Source: Amoebophrya sp. A120 (taxonomy: Eukaryota > Sar > Dinophyceae > Syndiniales > Amoebophryaceae). Taken from it: 64,000 nucleotides of DNA. This document shows positions 46,301 through 55,846 of this stretch, in pieces; the stretch's first letter is position 1; the number at the start of each line of letters is the position of its first letter. The stretch spans positions 2,771,151-2,835,150 of the forward strand of contig CAJINV010000007.1 in the NCBI GenBank assembly GCA_905178155.1. Direction: 5' to 3'. The notes below the pieces were generated by a model that made no database searches, was not told where the DNA came from, and saw only the letters and a list, made by a program, of their open reading frames with translations. Both the position numbers and the translations under genes were made by a program.

Positions 46301-47755
46301 CACGGTGCCGCCCGGGTGGGTTTTGGACAATTCGTTGAAGAGATTTTTCGCGTTCACCATGTTCGGCAAGTTCTTCGTTTTCTGAATCAACTCCCACAAC
46401 TTCCGGTCCTGCTCGTTCTGGATGTCGTTGAGCCCGAGTTTGCTGTCGTTGTAATCTTCAAACTCCCGGATATCCGACAAGTTCACGATGTGTTTCGCGG
46501 TGTCCTCCCCCGCCTGCTCCCTTTTGTAGCTGTCGGAGACGAGTTTCAAGTACTTCACCACCGGCAGTAAATCCGGGTCGTTCTCGAACTCCGTCTCCAA
46601 AGGCATGTACGTCTGCTCCGGTTTCAGTTCGTCCTCCCCCCGGTAGGCGTTCGTCTTCCGAAGCGTTTCCAGCAGCCACCGCTCCCGCTTTTCCCGGTAC
46701 CGCGCGGCCTCCAGCGCCGCCTGCGACCGCTCTTCTAGTTGGACTTTCCGCGACTTGTACTTGTCCTGATTCTCCTTGTCCTCCGAGAGGAAAAAGTCCA
46801 ACTTCTCCACCGGCAGCCACCCGCGCAAAATCGCCGGTCGGTCCATCTCGGACACCCCAACGGTCTGCACCCGCGGGCCCTTCCAGTCGATAAGGTCCTT
46901 CCCGCCCCGGACGGACAAGTCCCACTCCCGCGCAGAGGGCGGGAGCGTTCTCCGCTTCCACTCCTTGATTTCCTCTTGTTTCGACTTCGCGACGATCTGG
47001 GCAATCTCCTTGACCATGCCGTCGTACGTCGGGTGCGCGCCGACGGACTCGAGCGGCTTGTACATCCCCGGGTCCACCTCGGTCTTCCAGCACACGGTTT
47101 TCCTGCCGAGGCCCTCATGGGTGTAGTCCCGCCGGTCGGAGATCTTGTGGCCAGGCTGGGGCCGCATCGTCTTCATGCTGTCGCACTGCTGCAAACGTTT
47201 CCTCCCCTGGTAGATCGTCCCGAAGTGGTCGGTCTGCGCGATCTCGTGCTTCCCCTCGGGCTCGATCAACTCCCGAAGTTTCTTGAACGCAAGCAGCCGC
47301 TGTCGTTCCTCCGAGATCCGCGTTAATCTCTCCTTCTCGTCCTCCTCCGGCTCCTCGGCGCGCAAACTATTGGTCAAAATCGCGGAGCTGATTTTGTCCG
47401 CCGGGCCCTTGGTCATGCTTTTCGGAAGAGCGGCGGGTTGTTTGTTCTTCAAGAGAGTAGAGGTCCGGTTCTTCGAGGCCCGAGCGGCCGCCGCTTGCTT
47501 CGCCTTCGCGAAGGGCTTTTGCAAGTCGCGCAGCTCCTGGGGCACGGACACGACAAACTGTTTGCCCAGCACGGCCGTTTGCCGGGCATTGTCCGTGTCC
47601 TTTCGGTCGTCCCGCGCACTGTTCGCGGAGGATTCGAGATCCACGCTGGACTGCAGTTCCCGCTCGCGGTCCGCGGTGTCCTGCTCGTTCGGACCATCTT
47701 CGGCTAACAGCGAATCCGCCGCCAGACTTGCGTTGGCTGGGGTAGGGTCCGTCAT
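43338..47755 (-). CDS. large charged coiled-coil protein, unknown function
   Basis: Two exons (47755-45763 and 45541-43338) joined by a 221-bp GT-AG intron in matching phase, 4,197 nt in total (1,398 residues plus stop). The N-terminal half has a more ordered region of mixed helices with conserved-looking aromatic motifs (EVDPGMYKPLESVGAHP, EIKEWKRRTLPPSAREWDL). The second half is dominated by E/K/R-rich helices (EELKQKLQEDIEKRRKQRE, AKRRKKIEEQKAAAKIKAEE) typical of coiled coil, and ends in serine- and glycine-rich tails. No membrane segment or enzyme motif is present. It may be a structural or cytoskeletal protein, but this is only composition-based inference. The two halves could be mistaken for separate genes because each is a long open frame. 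Confidence 0.72.
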
Positions 47756-48716
47756 GGTGTAGCTATGGGTTTTTTTTAACGGGTGACACCTTACGAAATT
47801 CTTTCCAAAGGGTCGCAGTAAAAGTTGGTGAAGATGAAGCTGAGGCTAGAAGAGTTGTATACTGCATTTACCATAATTTTAATTGGGCAGAAAACGAAAA
47901 AATAATGTACAGAGATGAGGAGTCATAGCTTTTTTCTTCCTGGGTGGAAATATCTAGACAGGGTATCTGGAGGTTGTAGCCTGGAAGCGTAGTAGTGACG
48001 AAGTAGTTTTTTCCAGTGACAACATATATGTCTGACGAAGAAAGTGAAACACAGCAAGACGGCCACGAAAACTTCAACCAAAACGTGCACGCACAGCTCC
48101 CATACGATTGTCACAGAAACTTCTTTCTTGCACGACGAAAACCGACTTGCGGCACGACCAGAGTACGACCAAGACGGACCGACGGAAAGCAACAGGAGGA
48201 AGGACGAGCTACTTGAGGGTCTGCGCTTATTTCATCTTGTCACGAAATGGAACACACTAGGACGAGGTACGTAGGCAAAACTGAACGAGAACCAACGGAC
48301 GATATTTTCCACCGAAGTGCAACGCATTTCGATTTCACGAGATTTCAGCAACCGGTAATGAGCACAGACCGACCAGAGGAAACTGCACACACGACGAGGG
48401 AACAGTTGTTAGAGTTACCGAACAAGAATCCAAGTAGATGAGCAGCACGTAGAGCATCAATTTCTTACTCTTCTCTCAAACTACGCTTCGAGAAAGTGTT
48501 GACAAAGTCATTACACTTTGCGGCTCGGTCTCTGGTCTTTCGCGAGGCCGCAATTATCCTGCATCGATTGGAATCCAAGTTGCGTCGAGTGCGCTCATTC
48601 ATAGACCCATCGTAGAAAAAAGCCGTACCAGTAGAGAAAATCAAACTCAAACAGCACAAAGAGCGACGAGAAAAATAAGTGAAAGAGTGATCATAATCCG
48701 TCCCTTCTCCTTCTAC
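47756..48716. other. intergenic region
   Basis: No supported gene. This spacer lies between the ADCK2-like gene's stop codon and the start of the coiled-coil gene. Only short frames without motifs are present. Confidence 0.45.
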
Positions 48717-51700
48717 TCATTCCACATACCCCCGCGCGTACCTCAGCGCGGCCTGTGCGAGGAAGGGGGTGGCGGCGCGAAAAATGTTGAAGTCCTCCCG
48801 GAGCTGCCGGCCCAGGCCGTCCATCACGGCCAAGGACAAAGCGACATTGACAAAGGAACTCTCTAAGGTCACATTGTGCTGGCCGGCGTAGAGGAGCAAC
48901 TTCCCGGTCACGTGCGCCACGTGCATTTTGCTGTTGGGCTGCCGGAAATCCGTGATCAAAACGCCCACTTTTCGCGCAAACTCCGCTTCGTTGCGAACCT
49001 GCAAGTTTGTTTCCATTTTTGCAAGGTCCAAGTACTAAAACATTTTCGTCATTTTTGTCGCTCAAGCATTAGATGATATACGATTCGTAGTTTCAACTGA
49101 AATTTTTCATCATGATCATTTATCAATACCAGATTTCTATCTCCCGGGCTCCTTTTCACAATGAGGTGCGCCGCGTCCGTCGGGTTGCCGTGTAGCAAGG
49201 CGTAGACGCAGTCGTTGAAATTGGTCGCGTCGCGCGCGTTCAACTCGATGCTCAGACCGCAGTTATCAAATGCAAAAATGTCTGGGTCTGGAAGAATGCA
49301 AGACTTGTGATGCAGGTTTTCCATGACCCATGAGGTCTGGAATGCGAGACCCAGCATGACAGATTTTTTGAGGTCTCTATCATGCCTTTCCTGCATGAGA
49401 AACTCCCTCTCAACTTGGTCAAAAGCGGACAGCTTTTGGTAATCATGCAACACAGATTTAGCATGACAAGTGCTAACCTTCCAGACCCAGACATATTTGC
49501 AATTCATAGCAATCCAAGTAGATCAACTCCGGATCGCCGTGTCGGTTCACCTGGAAAAATATCAAATGTAAAAATGTCTGGGTCTGGAAGAATGCAAGTT
49601 TGTCATGCTTGTCTGGCATGACTCGGGAATCTGTGTTGCATAGGCACGAAAAAGCCCTCTTACCTGTCACGAAAAAACGCAGTTTGCCATGCGGAATACG
49701 TAAGACATGGCAGCCAAGAGATTTGTCATGCATAGCTGCGTATTGCAGTGCGTCTATCATTCATTTTTAACATTACAAGTTTCCAGACCCAGACATTTTT
49801 GCATTTGATAAAAAACATGTTTCCCGGGTGCAGGTCCCCGTGGACAAACCGGTCGGTGAAGAGCATTTTCAAATAGGCGTTCAACGCGAGCGAGGAGAGT
49901 TTCTGCAGAAAGTCTGAACTGTAGCGGGACTTGCGGCGGAGAATGTTAGTGGTATTTTGTTGTCGCTCAAGAACTTGATCTTCATGTTCAAAATCTTGAT
50001 GTTCCTGCTTTCTGTAGTGTTGCTCCAGCAGTTTTTCCTCTTTCTCCTGCCACGAGAACAAATTCAACCAACGGCCTGCGGAGGCTTTCCGGGCGAAAAC
50101 CTCCTGAACTTCCTGTTCGTCTAGGGACGTCGGTGGTGGTGCATTCGCGGCTATGCTGCGGCCGGCGTCCGGCTGCTTTCGTGGGAGGTGAAGCTGTGCA
50201 GATTCGTCGCTTGCTCGCCGGGGCGGGGAAACTGCAGCCGCTGTCCTCGCGGGTTGCGTAGAAGTACTTGTGTTGACAGGCGTAGACAACACCTTACCGC
50301 CCTGCCTGCTGCTCCGATCTGTTATAGCTTTTTTCTCCTGTACCTGTTCCCACCCGCGCAGCAACTCCTGCATGGGTAGTCCCTCTTCGAACGACTCGAC
50401 GAGCAAATCCTTACTGGCGAAAATGATCTCCGGAAACCGCACGTTGTCGTAGTTTTCAAAGTTCTTTCGAAAGCGCTCCGTGTGTTCCGCCTCCCTCCGC
50501 AGATCCGTCTGCGCGGACAGAATGATGGAAAACTGCGACACGGCCTCCGTTAGCACCATAAACCTCGTAAACGGGAGAAAGTATTCCACCGCCCAGGCGA
50601 GCGCCTTCAGAATTTCAAGGTCCGCGGCAATCGTCTCCCGCACCCCGGGGTGCAGGATTTTCACCGCGACGCGCCTCGGAGAGGAGAAGGGGGCCGTGAT
50701 CGAAGTCGTGACCACAGATGGGCCTGTTTCATCTGCTTGAGAAAAATCCAAATTCTCTCCGTAACTCTGCCACGTCCCGCGGTGCACCTGCGCAATGCAG
50801 CCGGAGCCGACGACGTGGGGGTCTAAATGGAGCTTTGACGATAAGGGTTCTTGTTGTCCCTCAAACAAGCTGTCGTCCCCCACCACCAGGCTCGTTCCCC
50901 TCACCACCTCCTCGCTCTTCGCAAAATCGTGCGGCGTGCAGCGGGAATGGAGCTCCGAGAGGTGTAAACAGAGTTGATCGGGGAACAAATCTGGCCTAGT
51001 GGCCGCCCACTGCGCAAACTTCACAAAGGCCGGGCCGCATTGCTCCACGCAGGTGAGCAGTAGGGAATACCACGTCGTGCGGTAAGAGCTGCTCTGGTGC
51101 CAGCAAAAGGCCGCGGGCGCACTGAAGACCAACAGGGGCGCGAAATTGAAGAAGATCGTCGCGCACCGGGTCGTCATGCGGAAGAGTTTTCGCGTTAGTC
51201 TCACGATGGCGTTTGCTAACTCGGAGGTGCTGTGCAAAAGTTTCTTGTACATCGAGAGGATATTGTTCTTCTTCTTGTCGTTCTGCGTAATATTAAAGAC
51301 CAGGGAGGTCGTAGGGTCCAGCGCATAAGAATCTGCTGCACTTCCAGCCCCCCGTGGTCCGCCTGATGCTGCAAAAGCCGCCGTTGTGGAGCCGCCTGCT
51401 GTGCTACAGTGCACGACGCGAGGGTTGCTTCGACGAAGCAACTCCGCCCCGTGTCGCAGGCTGGCCCGCAATGACCGCGGCCTTCGCTCCGCGAACTTGG
51501 GGCGAGACGCTTTTGCTGAGGAAACCTCTCTCTGATTTGATGCAGCGGCCGCGGATCCCTGGTGCGTATGCTCTGTGGTCTCCGCACCCATTGTCTCTTC
51601 TTGATGTCGTGAAGAGATGCAAAGTCCTGCTGCACCATGGCCGACGTCGTCGTGCTGTGTCCGTATCTTCTGTTCCTTGGATATTTCCTCGCACAAGATT

Positions 51701-52020
51701 GAGCTGCTTCGTAGTAGATTTGGTCCCGACCCACCTGACCCGCATCCGATACCGATTGACAGAGCCGATTTGCAGGCATCCTCTCGGTTGCAGTTGCCAA
51801 CATGTGCTGCTGTCCGCTGTTCGCTATTGGGATCTTTCGGTCTCGTCGACGACGACGCCGAGGGTGTGGATTCTGTCGCAGACCAAAGCGTGTAAGCAAG
51901 CAGTGCGGTTCCGGTAGCCAGCTTCGCGGCTCCGGGTGCAACGCGGCTCGGCGTCGGTGGTAGGAGCGACCTGTAATTCTTCACAATGCGCACACGACAA
52001 CGCACTCCACCAGGGTACAT
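48717..52020 (-). CDS. ABC1/UbiB atypical kinase, ADCK2-like, probably mitochondrial
   Basis: Exons 52020-49811, 49554-49509, 49258-49130 and 48998-48717 total 2,667 nt (888 residues plus stop). Gaps 1 and 2 are elements I8 and I7; gap 3 is a GT-AG intron. The basic N-terminus with a hydrophobic segment suggests a mitochondrial presequence and anchor. Family motifs: KxGQ-equivalent VKFAQWAATRPDLFP (about residue 332), the nucleotide-loop GSGCIAQVHRG of the ADCK2 type, VAVKILHPGV lysine (about 449), HGDLHPGN (about 725), DCG metal-binding motif split by the elements, and C-terminal MDGLGRQL. UbiB/COQ8 relatives support ubiquinone synthesis or mitochondrial lipid handling; ADCK2's exact substrate is not established. 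The glycine of KxGQ is alanine here. The last exon could start 36 bases earlier through a TAG acceptor. Confidence 0.88.
49264..49508. mobile_element. introner-like element I7 (family A, reverse orientation)
   Basis: This 245-bp element begins TATCAAATGCAAAAATGTCT and ends with the inverted copy (ACATATTTGCAATTCATA). The flanking repeat is imperfect: GCAGT (49259-49263) and GCAAT (49509-49513). Either copy encodes the same Asp codon pair, so removal restores the kinase DCG motif in frame. Its right interior matches the left interior of I8, so it is in opposite orientation to I8. Confidence 0.86.
49560..49810. mobile_element. introner-like element I8 (family A)
   Basis: This 251-bp element begins TATCAAATGTAAAAATGTCT and ends TTGCATTTGATA, with about 30 bp of near-perfect inverted repeat. 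The direct repeat AAAAA flanks it (49555-49559 and 49811-49815). Removal joins HGDLHPGN-region codons to the next exon in frame. It is 46 coding bases from I7. Confidence 0.88.
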
Positions 52021-52822
52021 AGTACTCGGGCTGCTCGCGACATGTGGCTTTGAAAAAAGATGGTGAAAATTTACTTTAACTTTTCTTGTGCTTTAGGTGT
52101 CTCGCAACTTCTTACACGCGCTTTCATTGACTACATTACGTAATGCGGCTCTTCCGACGCGGATCATTGCACTGTCTCTTTTTTTTTACCTAATACAGTT
52201 CCCGCACTTCGGTTCTCACTCAGCTCCTTGATGTAGTGCCGTGCGCCCACCCGGACTCAGTTCTAGCACTAGTTCTCATGCTGTCACTACGTATCTAAAA
52301 ATTTCCAAGGTTTCGAACTCTACTGAGACTGCCAGCCACAAAAAAAATTGCGGTAAAAGACTGCATTGAGTCGACAAAAGTAGTTATTTTTCGCTGACTT
52401 TGATATTGTCATTTCTCCATTTCTTGATTGTCTGGCTCGTCTATTGTCCTACGGCCTTGTCACGGAAACAAATCGTTTCTGAACCGTGTTCATTTTCTGA
52501 AAGTGAGGGAGTCTCTGTTTTCATACGTCCCGCTTGCATCTGTTTCTCTTTTACTTGGTACACAGACGAGCCTTGCCTAAGCGGTCTACAAATAGAAAAA
52601 TGAATGTCTACGTCGAAACTACATTGATTTTGCAAGATCAAGGCCCTCCACAACATGAGGCTGCGCTTGCAACCCGAGGTAGAAGTAGAGGAACTCACTT
52701 TCTGCATCCCCTGGGTGTTGACATGGACGTGCCCGTGCAGTCTTACTTTCTATCGTACAGGTACATCCATAGTAGGCGGGTCGTGCACAGCGTATCGAGT
52801 TGAAGAATCCACGACCATCTAT
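52021..52822. other. intergenic region
   Basis: No supported gene. This spacer lies between the ADCK2-like gene's start and the stop codon of the next membrane protein. T-rich tracts are present. Confidence 0.45.
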
Positions 52823-54487
52823 CTACTCCATCGTGGGCACATTGTCCAGATCGGACTTAATCACTTCGTACTTGTCCTCCGCTTCGGATTTCACATTTTC
52901 GTTCACCGTGGCTTTCGATCGTCGATCCTCCTCCTCTGGTGGAGCGGTTTCCGGCTGCAGCTCTACGTTAACTTCTGTCACTGGTCGTTCTTGGAGCGGC
53001 TGCGGTGCCGCGGCTTGCGTTTGCTCGTCTGTCGGCACGTTTTGTCGCTCTTCTTCAGACCCGATCTGAAACCTGATAAAGATTAGTTCCTTTTGTGACT
53101 CGCAGCACAGCACAGACTGTAGTTAGAATTTGAAATCTTCTACACGCAAAGAATACACCCGTAGCTCGTAATGGAGCAAACCAACAACTACGCCATTGTC
53201 ATTTTTGTAGCATTTCGATTTCAACCACTTAGACTTACATCACTACCCATGTCCCATGAACGGCTGAAACGGCGGCTCCCTCGGTGCCAGCACACCGCTC
53301 TGCTCGCCCGCTGCGCCGCCGGGAGAACCCGGATTCATCCCCGGGGACGACGCACCCCCCGTCGTGGAAATGTTTGGCGGCTGCCAGCTGAACAGGCGGC
53401 CCCGGACCGCTTTCAACAGTTGAAAGCCCGTGTACATCACCGCGAAGGAGGCCAGCGGCTGTAACACGAAGGTGAACTTCAAGAAAGGCAGGAGAAACAG
53501 CGAGTGTTTCGACGACGTGGCCTTCAGCGTCAGCAACACGTTTGCCAGGGTAATGGATTGGAGCGCGCCCTGCATTCCGGAAACCACCACGATCGAGGAG
53601 AGCAACCCGCCTCCCGTCGTCAACCCCTCCGGCGTGACGGCGTACAGCCCCATAGCGGAGGTGACACAGGACAAGAAGCCCACGACAAACTCCCCGAGGA
53701 AAAATTGTGTTAATCCCACCGCCGCGACGAGAAAGTTGCTGTTTACGTAGTGCTTGTGGTAAAACTGGCAGTCTTCGTCGAAGAACTGCATGCTGCGGAC
53801 CTGCTCCCAGGGGGGCGGCGTCCGGCTGTCCATGTACAGAATGGGCAGACAGCTGTACTTCAGGGTGAGCTGGTGAAAGTGCAGGTTCGGAAAAGAGAAA
53901 GTAGGGGTTCTGCTTGAAGAATCTGTGTCTTTGTCTCTCGATCTGGATGATGTTGAACTTGATAGTGCCCCAGAAAAATTCTCCTCCTGGTGCTGCTCCG
54001 CGAAAGAGGACCGGGTTCCAACTTGGTCCTCATGTGCATGTCCTGAAACAACTGGCACCGAGAACAAAAACTTTTCCAGAAGCTTCTTATTCTTGTTCAA
54101 AGGGTTCTTAACTGTTCCAGAGAGGGAAGATGAAAGATCAGAAGTCAAATGACCTTCCGCTGCGGTGAGGAACCCCGTGAACTGCCTCCAGCTAGTGCCC
54201 GATGTCGGGCGACGTTTCTGAAAACTCCAGGTGTGCCAACTGGTGTATGGGTCGTACAGACGGACACCGGCAGAGGAAGTACTGGACGAGGAGCAACTGG
54301 TATTGCTACCCGTAGTACTTGTAGAGCCCGCGGCGAATTGTGCTGGCGCCGCTTCGCTACCTGACTGGGACGCTGGTCCTCCGCTGCCTTGACCAGGCGG
54401 GGCAGACAAGAGGTAGTCCGCGGTACGGCGAGCCATTTTTGAGGTCCTCACCAGCGGCTTATTATCATTCGTGGGGAAAAGAACCAA
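52823..54487 (-). CDS. multi-pass membrane protein, unknown
   Basis: Two exons (54487-53247 and 53072-52823) are joined by a GT-AG intron with matching phase, 1,491 nt in total (496 residues plus stop). The N-terminal half is Ser/Thr-rich and probably cytosolic. A motif-like stretch (MDSRTPPPWEQVRSMQFF) precedes about four hydrophobic segments (FLVAAVGLTQFFLGEF, GFLSCVTSAMGLYAV, LLSSIVVVSGMQGAL, LKFTFVLQPLASFAVMY). A Pro/Gly-rich linker and an acidic tail ending in NVPTME follow. No transporter signature is recognised. An in-frame Met 17 residues downstream (MARRTADYLLSAP) is an alternative start. Confidence 0.65.
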
Positions 54488-55846
54488 AGATTAGCGACTA
54501 CTCCAAAAGTGATCTTGTTGCTGTTGCTCTTTTAAAAAGTACTTTTACCAGGTGCTGTGGCTTCGCCAAAGGGCCTAAAGGAAGTACTTCTCCACAGGAC
54601 AAGAACCGAACTGCATGTCGCTCTGAGCAATACAGCACAACTGAAGATCCACAAATTTTATGCCTGTTCTCGTCCCGAAGAAGGAGCAAGATAGGCCAGC
54701 AAAAGCACGATCATCCTCGTCCGCATGGTGTGCTCGGACAGCCGCGGCGCACATTTACTTGTTCGCCGATACTGCTCTCTGAAGGATCGATTGCGACTAA
54801 ATAACTGTGAAAGAAACGACGAGGGCGATAGCGATGGCGATTGAGAAGACAATGAAACGAGCTAATGGCGAGAGGACACTGCGCATTCGCAATGTCATCG
54901 AGGCTCGAGAAAACGACAACGAATCGAACGACTTACGACCAAATTACTTGTGTGCCGCATTTGCATTGGTGCACACGAACTCCATGTTTCGAACATTCAC
55001 TTTTCTTTCTTGCGTCGCCATCAAATCCGAAAATTATCTTTCAGGTCGGCATGGCTCGTGTCATTTCTCGCATATCTTCAGAAGAGTAGTTGCTTCTCGC
55101 GGAAGCTCGTCCTGCGCGTCAACTTTGTCAGGTCGCAAATCTTCACTCGCTATCTCTTACGAAGCACAGACCATCATTTTCAACTTTTAGCTTCAACTTA
55201 TATCAAAATCGAAATCCGGAAGCAAAAAAGAAAAACGTACTTACAGAGGTACATCTTCAACATGCTAGTTCATTGTTAGTTCAACACACACTCATTTACA
55301 CGTAGCATCAAATCTAGGCGTGCGCTACGTATGACAGCGTGCTTAAAATATATTTTTTCGGCTGTGTTCATCATCCGTGAATTAGAATTAGTATCGCGGT
55401 GCGAGTGCGACAGCGACAAGTAGACGAAAAAGAGTACTTAACTTGTCGTTCTTGATGTCACAACCTCCCGCCTGGAAGTCGCACCCTGCTACCACGAGCG
55501 CGATAAATCAAGTTTTACGACTTTTCTGTTTGTTTACCCGAAAGCCAAGAACGAATAGTAAAGTTCAAATTGCAAAAAGTCAACATCATGCCACATGACC
55601 GGATTCATTTTGATACACTCTCACAGAGAGCAAAGGAATTCGCATTCAAGTACATTCGTGTTCATCAAAACATCGGTATAGACCTTGTTTCCCCTAACAA
55701 ACAATCCTCCAGAAAACCTAGTAGTAGAAATCAATCCATAAATATGGCATTGGAACATCCTGCTACTGTAGACCATAGACCGAGTTGCCTCGGCTCTCGT
55801 GCGATAAATCTATTCTAAGTCGTCTTCAAGAACTCCTTCCAGGTTT
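54488..55846. other. intergenic region
   Basis: About 1.36 kb without a supported gene. Plus-strand frames around 54340-54800 and 54807-55190 are compositionally unconvincing. Confidence 0.45.
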
